Positions 42,430 through 54,034 of a DNA stretch of 64,000 bases are shown here, piece after piece. Numbering within the stretch: position 1 is the stretch's first letter; each line of letters opens with the position of its first letter. The notes below the pieces were generated by a model. It was not told where the DNA came from and searched no databases. It saw only the letters and a program-made list of their open reading frames with translations. This DNA comes from Arion vulgaris (Eukaryota > Mollusca > Gastropoda > Stylommatophora > Arionidae). Position numbers and translations under genes: made by a program. Location: the NCBI GenBank assembly GCA_020796225.1, contig CM036755.1, positions 59,818,652 through 59,882,651 of the forward strand, written 5' to 3'.

Positions 42430-42755
42430 TCTGAGAGTTATCCATGTCGAACTTTGAGAGCGTATCAGGCTATACGTTTATGTGTCGTCAGGACTCAGTT
42501 TGAGAAGAATCAGTCTGACCGCAAATATTTTAATAAATTACGTTTAGGTGTCAGTCAGGTCGAACTTTTGAGAATCGAGAAAGCTACATGTTTGAGAGTC
42601 GATCAGGCTACAATGTGAGAGTTGATTAGACTGCACGTTTGAGAGTCGATCAGGATACACAATTGAAACTCGTGCAGGCTACACGTTGATAGTTGATTAG
42701 ACTGCACGTTTGACAATCGAGCAGACTACATGTTTCAGAGACGATCATGCTAAAT
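42430..42755. repeat. Degenerate repeat of about 27-31 bp
   Basis: Phrases like 'tttgagagtcgatcaggcta' and 'cac' recur at 42600-42740 with much decay (gagagttgattagactgcacg as a variant). The start near 42430 is very diverged. It directly follows unrelated AT-rich DNA. Confidence 0.65.
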
Positions 42756-42839
42756 GTTTTAAAGTAGATCCTTCATTCCTTCCTTTCGTTCGCTTGAAAT
42801 ATGTCTATATATTCAATGTTGTCTCTTGTATGAACTTCA

Positions 42840-44175
42840 CTGTCTTTTGTAGCTCACACAGATGTCCGTGTAGTTTTCTGTCGAGGTTGTTTCGTTAGGC
42901 CAGTGAGTTTGCCTCAGTGTATCATATTCGGGGCAGTCTTGAAGTATGTGCTCTGCAGTCTGGTGTGCCTGTCCACATGTACACATGGCTGAATTGCCAA
43001 TCTTGAATTTTGTATACATGTGGCTGCGGAGCCGATTGTGTCCTGTTCTAAGGCGCAGAATGACAACTTGTTTCAATCTGCTCATATTATAGTAATCGTC
43101 TTGTGTTGGTATTTGTGGCTTTCTCATTGATTTAATCATCCTTTTCTTTTGGTGGTAGGTAACTGGCCCATCCGGTTGCTCTCCTGCAGCACCTTCCTTT
43201 GGCCAATCGGTCTGCTGTCTGATTTCCTGGTATTCCACAGTGAGAGGGTATCCACTGCAAGACGACACTGCGCTGTATGGGCAGTTTAGACAGTAGGATC
43301 TGTAGATCTGGCAATTTTCTGGACTGGAGTGCTTGGAGTGCTGATTTTGCATCAGTCAAAAATACAACAGGTTGAGGATCGGGTCTGGTATTCAACAGTT
43401 TTTCAGTTGCCACCTTGATTGCCTGAATTTCTGCATCATAGTTGTGACAGAATTTCCCCGTTGGTACTTTAATCGCATCTCTAGCGTTGTTTGGGTATTC
43501 TATGTACACTCCTGCTCCTCCATTCTTCACTGCATTTTCTGCTGACCCATCCATGTATACCCGGACCCAGAGATCATGTGGGTATTCTTCATCAAGTAAA
43601 CTGAGAGTGACTGTCTTGCGTTGTATGCTGTTCTGCTCATCCTTGTTGAGTATTCCTTTAACTTCTGTCTGGATACATACTTCTGGTTCAGTCTCATCTC
43701 TACAAGGGGTTTGCTCTGGCACAGACTTTAGGGGAATGCCAACTTTTAGTAGGTCTGAAGTTTGCCTATTCAGTCTTTTGGCCTGATGAATAAAGCTGCT
43801 TCTTTTCAGCCGCGCCAATGCTAGATTTTGGCATCTGTTTTCCATTGGATGGCTTTGCATACTCTTGAAACTTTTCTGCCTGCATCATCACTTTTGTGTC
43901 TGCGTTCTCTCAGTGCTTGTATTCCCCCACTCTTTCCATCTCCACTTTTGGTGTTGATTTCATTGCTCCTATGATGACACGAAGCGCCTGGTTTTGCACC
44001 TTATCCAGTTCTAATGTGGTATTTGATGCTGGACACCATGCAGCTGACCCATATTCCAGGTGTGGTCGTATGCCCTGCTGATAAATATTTGTAAGTATTT
44101 TTGATGGCGCCCCATGTGGTTCCACTTAATTTTCTCAGGATGGCTAACTTTCTCCTGGCCTTTGCTGCTGCTTAT
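42840..44175 (-). mobile_element. LINE-H: reverse transcriptase end plus RNase H domain
   Basis: On the minus strand, the end of a reverse transcriptase (GIRPHLEYGSAAWCPA, then LDKVQNQALRVIIGAMKS) is followed by a 242-codon frame (43132-43860) with an RNase H domain. The acidic residues are Asp104 in MDGSA, Glu144 in AEIQA and Asp170 in LTDAKSA, then His207 and Asp217 in IPSHCGIPGNQTADRLAK. A second frame (42837-43352) adds a zinc-binding-like CTCGQAHQTAEHILQDC. RNase H after the reverse transcriptase marks LINEs of the Jockey/I-type group. Two frameshifts (near 43350 and 43880) and the missing 5' half make it dead. Copies of its end lie at 59000 and 63740. Confidence 0.88.
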
Positions 44176-44364
44176 ATTTCTTTCACAGCACTACATATAT
44201 TATACAACAATAAAATCCTAACCGCATCTCTTATTTTCTTTATGTCGTTTGGTGCCAACGTTCAGGTTTGGCACGTATATACGTGTTTTCGTATCAAGTA
44301 TCCTTTATCATTTTTTGTTTTGATATATTATTTCCTATGTTTGTATCGTTTATGTATTGCATCG

Positions 44365-44475
44365 AACTGGCGTGTTGGGCCACTGGATGCTGCTGGATTT
44401 GTTGAGGCGGAGATAGGAGCAACTATGGACGTGTCCAGAGTGATATGATGATGGTCCTCTTATAGCTGATCACGA
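44365..44475 (+). repeat. Dispersed repeat shared with 32930
   Basis: It shares 'aactggcg', 'gctggatttgttgag.cggagat', 'tatggac.tgtccag' and 'tgatgatgg' with 32930. The gaggcggagataggagcaac block parallels the 86-bp unit at 16877. Confidence 0.7.
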
Positions 44476-45223
44476 GTTGCTGATTAAATTAATTCTACCT
44501 GTTTTTCCTTTGTGGCTTTGTTCTTCAATTGTGCGTCTGCTATTTCTTCTTGGTCCTCCTAAATGTCATTTCCCGCAAATATGTCAGGATTAATTCTCAC
44601 AGCATGCCCTAGACGTTTCTATCTTCGTTATCAAAGTATTATTGTAAATTGTAACTAAGATGGAGTCTAAGAGAAATCTGCGGTGGGATAATGAGATTGT
44701 TCAGATAATTTTCGATATCACTCTACGTTCGAGGAGCGTATGGTGGAGTAGAATAGAGCGTGGCTACCATGCGGGAGACTCGTGTTCTATCCACGGTAAG
44801 GCCAATGATTTTTTTTCTTTCGAGGGCATAAAAGAAAACTCCTAACATGGACAGTTTCCTGGCGACTGTACTAGACATGCGGCCATTAAATTCCTTAGGA
44901 TCTCCTCCTATCCCTAGTCCTACACCGCCCTAATAAGTGGTACTACAGACAGTAACGAGACTCTAAGCACACATGAGTTAGGAAAAGTGGACAGTCTGTG
45001 AACATCTCTCTCTCTCTCTCTCTCCCCCTTCTTTCTCTTCTTCTCTCTGTCTGTCATTCTCCATCATTCTGATCCACATATCAGATCTGCCTAGATAATG
45101 ATCACATAAAATATTAAATTTTGTTTTCCAAATACATATGAATTTCAATTTAACGTTTTTTCTAGCGAAAGCAGTTTTGGGCTTATCAAAGTGACCTTTT
45201 ATATTGACCATTGTTTCTCTCTG
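44476..45223. other. Mixed sequence: possible tRNA-like piece and CT microsatellite
   Basis: The text 'gtggctaccatgcgggagac' then 'gtgttctatccac' near 44759-44802 could be a worn tRNA-like SINE head. (CT)n runs at 45007-45024, followed by CT-rich text to 45055. Otherwise nothing is recognised. Confidence 0.4.
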
Positions 45224-45490
45224 AGAGCCGCGGTAGCTCAGTTGTTCGTGAACTCGTTTCTCGAGGCTGGTGGTCCGGGCTCAACTCCCGCAGTGGGCGT
45301 GGCATTTTTTCCGACCGCGAGGGGTTCTCAGATCGACACAGCCTCAATTGGGTACCAGACATGCACTGGGAAGTAAAGCCGGCCGGCTTTATGCTGACCA
45401 CATCATCCATCGTGTGCCGACGGTCAATGAACGGTACAGGTCTAACACTGTACTGCCCTATAGGTAGGAACGGGTTCCTTTACCATACTT
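45224..45490 (+). mobile_element. SINE-4, best-preserved copy
   Basis: The head agccgcggtagctcagttgt contains a near-consensus A box (tagctcagttg), and 'gggctcaactcccgca' is in the B-box place. The body includes 'ttttttccgaccgcgagggg', 'ttctcagatcgacacagcct', 'caattgggtaccagacatgc' and 'ccatcgtgtgccgacggtc', and ends at 'ctgccctataggtagg'. Confidence 0.85.
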
Positions 45491-45717
45491 TTACTGTTTC
45501 TCTCTGCATTGTTATAACACTGCCAAGATATACTAACTGCTCTAGGTGTACTATTGCTCAGTTCTAGTCTTATCTACATAAAATATGATAGATCTTTCAT
45601 TGAGACAATACAATTTTTAATGGATTTTTGGGAATTAGTAATCTGCCCGAGGTTTCCTCCTGTCGCAGATAGACCCGTACAATAAACCACGCGGTATGAA
45701 ATATGAATCATTTGAGG
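45491..45717. other. Unassigned, partly SINE-4-like 3' end
   Basis: The words 'aaaccacgcggtatgaaata' near 45684 resemble the end of SINE-4 copies at 41812 and 51285. Otherwise AT-rich. Confidence 0.4.
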
Positions 45718-46030
45718 ACCTCCATAACGAAGTGGTTAGTTCTGTCGTTTGTTAGGCGTGTGGTGTGGGTTAAATTTCAGAGTGGTAGTGAAATTGTTTT
45801 GTGACTGCATCGGCTCTAAGGCTACTCCGTGGTCCCCGGTAGTAAAGGGCTGACTAGATCAGACGGAAAATACAAAATTCCTGTTTATTGGAAGTTGGTT
45901 TTTGCATATGTTTGATTGAATAATGTCAGTTTTTTTGCAATTTTAGTCAATTCTATGAGTCCATGGTTATTTTTTGGTGAAAAATATTAATAATATTGAT
46001 ATTCCTTAATGTCGAAATATTCATAAAATA
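45718..46030 (+). mobile_element. SINE-4-related head joined to the 50.2-kb dispersed element
   Basis: The first half (cataacgaagtggttagttc, 'tgactgcatcggctctaagg', 'tagtaaagggctgac') is a worn SINE-4. The second half (45905-46010) matches 50208-50310: 'tttgcaattttagtcaattc', 'tgagtccatggttatttttt' and 'aataatattgatat'. The two parts seem to belong to one long element, also seen around 50-51.4 kb. Confidence 0.6.
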
Positions 46031-46084
46031 GATGAGACTGCAGTAAAACTATTTGATTGGCAAAACACGTAGTCACAATGTACT

Positions 46085-47606
46085 GTATTTTTACAAATTA
46101 CAAAAACAATGACAAAATACAGCAATGTTTCGACCAACAAGGCCTTTATCAAGCAAACGAACAACAGGGAACACATTTAAAAAAACAAATGGACGACTAA
46201 ATACAAACGTTTCTAATGAAAATCTGGGAATAAAAATGAATAACGAAATAAATGTAACACAAAAACACACATACAAACTAGAAATAGAACGGAAGAGAAA
46301 CAATGAAAAATCTAGTAAATATATGAATTGAATACATGCAACATATACCCATATAGATTACAAGGCATGGGAAAAGAAAGTACTAAGAAGCATAGGAATG
46401 TAATACGTTGAGCCCACGTGGTCACAAGGTACCATACACAGAAATCAACCGATTCTCCAGAGCAAATCGATTGCGATCATCCTAGGAACATGATCAGATG
46501 GCTGTGACCTGGACATCGTGAGCTCCTAAATGGCCAGTATCATTGAAATGTGTGGTTACAGGGATCACAGAGCATTGGCGTAAGTCGCGCAAGTGTTGGG
46601 TGAATCGGTCACTGAGCCTCTTGCCTATCTCACCGATATAAGCCTTGTTACACTGCTTACAGATAATGGCATAGATAAGATTACGAGACTCGCATGTGAA
46701 ACCATCGTCAGTATGAAACGTGGCTAAAGGAAAAGACACAGTACGCGTCTGTATCACATAAGCACATGTGTTGCAACGCCGACGGCCACACTTGACAGTG
46801 CCAAAATGAGTCTGGATATTGAACTTAAGGCGACTGTGTACCAACATATCCTTAAGACTTCTGTCCCGTCTGTAAGCCACCAAAGGATAGTTGGGGAAGA
46901 CAGAACGGGTCTCAGGATCTGACTTAAGGATAGACAGATGACAGAATAAAACATTTTTCACCAGTGAACTATGGGGGTGGAAAGTTAAGATAAGTTTTAC
47001 ACTGTCAGAGTTAGTAGTCCTATGCTGGCTGGTAAGGACCTGCTGGTGAGTGATTTTCTGAACTCCATGCATAGCCGAGACAAGCACCCTCTCCGGGTAT
47101 AGGCGCCTGCGAAAGAAATCAAGCATCTCGCGAGCTCTCTCAAGAAAATCATCGTCCTCGCTACAAAGGCGACGAAGGCGCAAGAGCTGCGAGAATGGCA
47201 AAGAGTCACGACAAGCCCGGGGAAGGGAAGAAGTATAAAGGAGAAAACTATGTGTATAAGTAGGCTTGTAATATACTGATGTAGTGATAGTGGATTGGCG
47301 TATGGCGATAGTAATGTCAAGAAAGTTGACACAAGTAGTGGAGATGTGAGAAGTAAAACAAATAGAATGGTTGAAAATATTAATGAAATTTATGAAGCGT
47401 GACAAATCGGCTTCAGGCATATCAGTAATGCCAATACAGTCATCAATATATCAGTGATAGACAGACGGAAGGGGCCATCATATGTAGTCCATACTAGGTG
47501 TTCAAGATAACCCATGAATAGACAAGCATAACTAGGTCCCATTTTAGTACCCATAGCAACCCCACTGATCTGCTCAAAGAATTGGTCATAAACTGAAATT
47601 TGTTTA
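46085..47606 (-). mobile_element. Penelope-like element: reverse transcriptase end plus GIY-YIG nuclease
   Basis: The minus strand encodes DQFFEQISGVAMGTKMGP and SYACLFMGYLE, a motif of Penelope-like reverse transcriptases. After a frameshift near 47440, a 308-codon frame runs down to 46494. In it, CGRRRCNTC (residues about 211-219) is a zinc-type cluster, and LIYAI, then AYIGEIGKRLSDRFTQH (about 248-276), form the GIY-YIG core. The terminal 'gttggtcgaaacattgctgt' and 'aaggccttgttgg' wording at 46100-46150 is usual at the ends of such elements. The element is 5'-cut at the 58-bp array, and the catalytic aspartate region is frameshifted. Confidence 0.88.
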
Positions 47607-49978
47607 TTCCTTAGTGATAAATGTAACTTGTAACATAATATAAACTTGATTTAGCATGTAATAATATTGATATGATAAATGTAACATGTAACATAATATA
47701 AACTTGATTTAGCATGTAATAATATTGATATGATAAATGTAACATGTAACATAATATAAACTTGATTTAGCATGTAATAATATTGATATGATAAATGTAA
47801 CATGTAACATAATATAAACTTGATTTAGCATGTAATAATATTGATATGATAAATGTAACATGTAACATAATATAAACTTGATTTAGCATGTAATAATATT
47901 GATATGATAAATGTAACATGTAACATAATATAAACTTGATTTAGCATGTAATAATATTGATATGATAAATGTAACATGTAACATAATATAAACTTGATTT
48001 AGCATGTAATAATATTGATATGATAAATGTAACATGTAACATAATATAAACTTGATTTAGCATGTAATAATATTGATATGATAAATGTAACATGTAACAT
48101 AATATAAACTTGATTTAGCATGTAATAATATTGATATGATAAATGTAACATGTAACATAATATAAACTTGATTTAACATGTAATAATATTGATATGATAA
48201 ATGTAACATGTAACATAATATAAACTTGATTTAGCATGTAATAATATTGATATGATAAATGTAACTTGTAACATAATATAAACTTGATTTAGCATGTAAT
48301 AATATTGATATGATAAATGTAACTTGTAACATAATATAAACTTGATTTAGCATGTAATAATATTGATATGATAAATGTAACTTGTAACATAATATAAACT
48401 TGATTTAGCATGTAATACTATTGATATGATAAATGTAACTTGTAACATAATATAAACTTGATTTAGCATGTAATAATATTGATATGATAAATGTAACTTG
48501 TAACATAATATAAACTTGATTTAGCATGTAATAATATTGATATGATAAATGTAACTTGTAACATAATATAAACTTGATTTAGCATGTAATAATATTGATA
48601 TGATAAATGTAACTTGTAACATAATATAAACTTGATTTAGCATGTAATAATATTGATATGATAAATGTAACTTGTAACATAATATAAACTTGATTTAGCA
48701 TTGTAATAATATTGATATGATAAATGTAACTTGTAACATAATATAAACTTGATTTAGCATGTAATAATATTGATATGATAAATGTAACATGTAACATAAT
48801 ATAAACTTGATTTAGCATGTAATAATATTGATATGATAAATGTAACATGTAACATAATATAAACTTGATTTAGCATGTAATAATATTGATATGATAAATG
48901 TAACATGTAACATAATATAAACTTGATTTAGCATGTAATAATATTGATATGATAAATGTAACATGTAACATAATATAAACTTGATTTAACATGTAATAAT
49001 ATTGATATGATAAATGTAACTTGTAACATAATATAAACTTGATTTAGCATGTAATAATATTGATATGATAAATGTAACTTGTAACATAATATAAACTTGA
49101 TTTAGCATGTAATATTATTGATATGATAAATGTAACATGTAACATAATATAAACTTGATTTAGCATGTAATAATATTGATATGATAAATGTAACTTGTAA
49201 CATAATATAAACTTGATTTAGCATGTAATAATATTGATATGATAAATGTAACTTGTAACATAATATAAACTTGATTTAGCATGTAATAATATTGATATGA
49301 TAAATGTAACATGTAACATAATATAAACTTGATTTAGCATGTAATAATATTGATATGATAAATGTAACATGTAACATAATATAAACTTGATTTAGCATGT
49401 AATAATATTGATATGATAAATGTAACATGTAACATAATATAAACTTGATTTAGCATGTAATAATATTGATATGATAAATGTAACTTGTAACATAATATAA
49501 ACTTGATTTAGCATGTAATAATATTGATATGATAAATGTAACATGTAACATAATATAAACTTGATTTAGCATGTAATAATATTGATATGATAAATGTAAC
49601 ATGTAACATAATATAAACTTGATTTAGCATGTAATAATATTGATATGATAAATGTAACATGTAACATAATATAAACTTGATTTAGCATGTAATAATATTG
49701 ATATGATAAATGTAACATGTAACATAATATAAACTTGATTTAGCATGTAATAATATTGATATGATAAATGTAACTTGTAACATAATATAAACTTGATTTA
49801 GCATGTAATAATATTGATATGATAAATGTAACATGTAACATAATATAAACTTGATTTAGCATGTAATAATATTGATATGATAAATGTAACATGTAACATA
49901 ATATAAACTTGATTTAGCATGTAATAATATTGATATGATAAATGTAACATGTAACATAATATAAACTTGATTTAACAT
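47607..49978. repeat. 58-bp minisatellite, about 41 units, derived from a dispersed element
   Basis: The 58-bp unit reads gataaatgtaacatgtaaca, taatataaacttgatttagc and atgtaataatattgatat. The main variants are aacTtgtaac and aacAtgtaac, in runs. The last unit passes directly into 'gatttaacatgttgtgttg' and 'aaataaattcagctttatat', which aligns with 'gatttatcattttgtattg' and 'aaatgaattcatctttatac' at 50330. The unit itself aligns with 50285-50335. The array therefore expanded within the element described at 49979. Confidence 0.95.
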
Positions 49979-50490
49979 GTTGTGTTGTTTTTCAAATAAA
50001 TTCAGCTTTATATAACAAAACTGGAATGCCAGGTCACGCGACAGTGGTGGTCTTTTTTTCCCTAGAAATGATACCTGAGCTCGCCGGCCGTTTGTTATCG
50101 GAGTCCATGGCTAAGCCAACCCACAGTCAATTCTAAATACTGGGACACATAACTGAGAAGAAAACCCCATACCTAGTTTCCTTTGGGTGGTTGAAATTTA
50201 TATATATTTGATAGAACACTGCAAGCTATTTGCAATTTTACTCAATTCTGTGAGTCTATGGTTATTTATTAGTGGAAAATATTCATAATATTGATATTTC
50301 TTATTTTTAAACTTAACTTGTTGCATAATATAACTTTGATTTATCATTTTGTATTGATTTTAAAATGAATTCATCTTTATACAAAAATACTGAATTCCGA
50401 GGTCACTCGACAATGATTGTCGTATTTTCTAGAATTTTTACCTGACCCCGCCGGCCGTATGTTATCGGGGGCCACGCCTAAGCTAAAACC
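49979..50490 (+). mobile_element. Dispersed element with internal duplication
   Basis: Two related halves (49979-50125 and 50330-50490) share 'aattcagctttatata.caaaa', 'gccaggtcac.cgaca', 'cctagaa' and 'gccggccgtttgttatcgg'. Between them lies 50205-50330 (gatagaacactgcaagc to cttaacttgttgcataatat), which recurs at 45905 and inverted at 51123. Type unknown; it may be the long 3' body of SINE-4. Confidence 0.7.
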
Positions 50491-50495
50491 AACTA

Positions 50496-50753
50496 CAGGG
50501 TGTTCAACTTAAAAGCAGCCCCAGTGATAAATATAAATTTGCCAGGTACGCATTGCATCTCGTCTATTTACTATTTAAACCGGTTCTGACTAGCTTGTCC
50601 TACGTCACATTTGTTCATCGCCCCTTCCCGCACTATAATTACACACCATCACACAACCTTGACCTATACTACGTCATAACTTAACCTTCTCATTTCCATA
50701 TATATATGCCAGATTAGCTCCATTCACATGCTGCTTTTAAGTTAAACACTCTG
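50496..50753. mobile_element. Mariner-like MITE, copy 1
   Basis: A 258-bp non-coding element flanked by TA at 50494-50495 and 50754-50755. It opens cagggtgttcaacttaaaag and continues cagcc; its other end is the inverted form with three substitutions. The interior is about 90 percent the same as the copy at 62264, read in reverse. CAGGG-type ends and TA duplications fit Tc1/mariner transposase substrates. Confidence 0.92.
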
Positions 50754-50862
50754 TATAAACTTAAGGGGCATTTGGACTCATGTAAAACTTATGGGAAATC
50801 AGACCCAACTACACCACTTGAAATCGCATTCCAGTATTGCTGTATATAGATGTATTCATTAT

Positions 50863-51114
50863 CTTCTTCTTCTTTTCGTTCGTTCTTTACAACCAATTGT
50901 AATCACTCTTTGTGATATGTTTGATCTTTGCCAAGAACGTGTTTACGTTGCACATCGGATTGGTAGGCCCCTAAATGCATATATTTCTACACGTTTAGGA
51001 AACATGCATCCGACTTCATCCACACCTCGTTGACGCCTTTTACGACAAGCGTGGCAGGTAACAGTGGTTCTATTCTTTACATCCCAAATTTGGGCCCGGT
51101 AACCACTCTGGGGA
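50863..51114 (-). mobile_element. SINE-2 with 9-bp target-site duplication
   Basis: A full SINE-2 with its tail at 50863 and head at 51114 ('ccggtaaccactctggg' reversed). attcattat occurs at 50854-50862 and 51115-51123. The core reads gtcgtaaaaggcgtcaacga in the sense direction. Confidence 0.88.
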
Positions 51115-51122
51115 ATTCATTA

Positions 51123-51250
51123 TATTATGCAACAAGTTAAGTTTAACAGTAAGGAATATCAATATTATGAATATTTTTCGCCAATAAATAACCATAGACT
51201 CACAGAATTGAGTAAAACTGAAAAAAGCTTCCAATGTTCTATCAAACATC
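51123..51250 (-). mobile_element. Inverted copy of the 50.2-kb element segment
   Basis: The reverse complement matches 50208-50332 closely (for example 'actcaattctgtgagtctat', 'ggttatttatt' and 'aaacttaacttgttgcataa'). The two segments form an inverted repeat with arms of about 125 bp, separated by about 790 bp holding the MITE and SINE-2. Confidence 0.85.
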
Positions 51251-51284
51251 TATATTTTCCGGCCCCCTTTTCTGATCTAGGTCA

Positions 51285-51470
51285 GGGAACCCCCAGCCAG
51301 TTGTCTGGCCCAGTTATCTCGAGTTGACTGTGGCTAAGCCAACCTCAATTGAGTACTAGATAAGCACCGGGAAGTAAATGAGGCTGTCGTGAATATAATG
51401 ATCAAGAAAAGATATGGGCCTAACATCGTATTTCCGATTGTACCTCGTGGTATGAAAAATGGTTCTTTGA
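51285..51470 (+). mobile_element. SINE-4 3' portion
   Basis: It has 'gactgtggctaagccaacct', 'caattgagtactagataagc', 'accgggaagtaaa', 'aagatatgggcctaacatcg' and 'cctcgtggtatgaaaaatgg'. The block order is as in 41812-42060. The tRNA-like head is missing. Confidence 0.65.
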
Positions 51471-51744
51471 TCTTCTAGGAACATCATCTAATGCTTGAAA
51501 ATTTGTGTTAGAATTTGAGTTTTATCTCTATTTATTCTAAAAACGACGGATACAGACAATGATTTGGACGTCGCAAGGACACCGGGGAAAAGTTGATCTT
51601 ATGGCACATGAAGGAGACATGTTGAGGCAAAACTGAAAGATGCGTATAATTCGGTTTTTGGTAAAAGGAAAGATACCAGATCAAATTGAGTGGAAATTTG
51701 TTTATCTCATTGGCCTCAAAGAGGATTGATGATATTTTGTATCT
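51471..51744. other. Unassigned spacer
   Basis: No element is recognised. A short 'gagacatgttgaggcaaaa' phrase has no copy elsewhere. Confidence 0.3.
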
Positions 51745-52000
51745 TCTTCTTCTTCTTCGAATGCTACATATCGATCACTTGATAACCACTCTTTGTTATT
51801 TGTATGTGATCTGAGCCTAAAAGCGATTGTACATTGTGCAAGTTATACGCCTACAAGTAGGCCACCATATACGATTTCTGCGATGCTTTTTGGTTAGCTT
51901 CCCTAGGTCCTACATAAGTCGCTTCTTACGACATACCTTGTAGGATGCAGTGGTACTATTCTTTGTTTCCCTTGCTGGTCCCGGTATCACACGGGCGAGA
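51745..52000 (-). mobile_element. SINE-1, full length
   Basis: A minus-strand SINE-1 with its GAAGAAGAAG tail at 51745 and head 'gcccgtgtgataccgggacc' near 51998. The core is 'gtatgtcgtaagaagcgact'. The 3' half is well conserved. No clean target duplication is found. Confidence 0.85.
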
Positions 52001-52213
52001 TATATCTAATTGATGTTTTGGTAACGTTCGAGAGTAGTAGTAGTAATTGAAGTTATGCAATCTTGTTTATCCTAGTCCTTAATTTCTAACAATATTTTTG
52101 TATTTATATAATAGTTTGGCTATATGGTCTGTAAATCCGATATTTCCCAATGTAGTCACATATGTCCATCTAATTCATTTCTTCTTGTGTGAGATTTATT
52201 TTAAATCTTGCAA
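52001..52213. other. Unassigned spacer
   Basis: AT-rich spacer before LINE-A. Confidence 0.3.
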
Positions 52214-52895
<682 letters not shown>

Positions 52896-53019
52896 AACAT
52901 TTGTCCGATTGCACCTGAGAGACAACAGTACACCATTGTCGTCAACTAGGTTTCATTTTATATGTTTGGATTCTGCTCTGTGGCTACAATAGAAGATTAT
53001 GTCAAGGAAGGCAATGATA

Positions 53020-53070
53020 TTGAAAATATTATTATTATAAGACAATGATATTGAAAATATTATTTGGCAA
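53020..53070. repeat. Short direct duplication
   Basis: 'gacaatgatattgaaaatat' 'tatt' occurs near 53042 and, as 'ggcaatgatattgaaaata', near 53010, about 32 bp apart. It is a simple tandem duplication. Confidence 0.6.
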
Positions 53071-53159
53071 GCCATTCTGTCATAGTGTTCTCCCAAAGCT
53101 CTTCTTTGTGAAAGATATACAATAAGGATGTAACGCATGAACATTTAATATGGCAGCGG

Positions 53160-53530
53160 AAAACATATAAGTGCTTTTGAATATAAGTGTTACAGAAGAG
53201 ACATACGTACATCATGGACAGAGAAGAGAACAAATAGATCTATCTAGAAAGAACTTAAAATCAAAGAAAACTGGCTGATGCTACAAATAAGAGTGAGAAA
53301 CTTTAAGTATTTTGGACATATAGAGAGACACGAAGGGCTAGAGAAGACCATCATGGAAGGAGATATCACGGCAAAGAAGAGAAAAAGAAGACCACTGAGA
53401 AGGTGCATTCATGATGTAACTGATGGTTTGAGGATGCAGAGGCTGGACATCTAGCCTATGAGAAAGAGAAATTCTGAAGGACTGTCAAGGTGGTAATGTT
53501 CTGCTCAGGACAAACTATTTAATGATGATG
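53160..53530 (+). mobile_element. LINE-C (RTE-like) 3' region
   Basis: The plus strand shows decayed FECKCYRRDIRTSWTEKR, then KELKIKENWLMLQIRVRNFK, YFGHIERHEGLEKTIMEGDI and RRPLRRCIHDVTDGL. The 3' end is taatgatgatgatt. It is the counterpart of the reverse copies at 10405 and 61625. Confidence 0.8.
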
Positions 53531-53539
53531 ATTCAATAA

Positions 53540-53715
53540 AATCTCTGTGGCGTGTTGGTAAAGTGTTCAGATCTCGCTCTGAAGCGACTCGGTTCGTTTT
53601 TCGCTTGAACGAACGAACTATTTTTTCGAGAGATTCCTGATCACAATGTAGGTGAGATAGAATTCATATTCCCATCAGAGACAGACAATAAAATGTAGAT
53701 CCCGTGTTTAACCTC
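53540..53715 (+). mobile_element. SINE-6 copy
   Basis: It runs 'atctctgtggcgtgttggta' and 'aagtgttcagatctcgctct', then 'cactgtaggtgagat'-like text and 'cagagacagacaataaaatg', and ends near 'tcccgtgttta'. It has the same block order as 22599. Confidence 0.7.
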
Positions 53716-53719
53716 TCTC

Positions 53720-54000
53720 TCTTTAGCCTGTTACGCCCTTGGCGTTTAGGGCAGCAATAAACGCACACCATTATTCCCTGTTCATGGCCTTCCTCTGTAT
53801 TGTGTTCCAGCTATGATTCATTTCCTTCAATTCTTGCTCTATCGTTCTCCTCCAGGTCGTCTTGGGTCTTCCACGCTTTCGCCTACCCTCTGGAGTCCAT
53901 CTCAGTGCAGTTTTCGTGTCGGAGCCAGTCTCCATGCGCATCACATGTCCAATCCATCTCCAGCGTCGTCTTCGGATGATAGTGCAATCCCGTGTTTAAG
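53720..54000 (-). mobile_element. LINE-E C-terminal fragment
   Basis: The minus strand reads IIRRRRWRWIGHVMRMETG, KTALRWTPEGRRKRGRPKT, TWRRTIEQELKEMNHSW and QRKAMNREYW. The frame is almost clean, with a near-terminal stop before the W. It is a typical LINE end, related to 5100 and 21190. Confidence 0.85.
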
Positions 54001-54034
54001 TTGAGCTTAAAAAAAGAAAATTTGACATTTGCAA

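Noticed and set aside
2041..45490. SINE heads as functional tRNA genes
   Set aside because: A and B boxes are present in several, but acceptor stems do not pair and each is joined to a SINE body.
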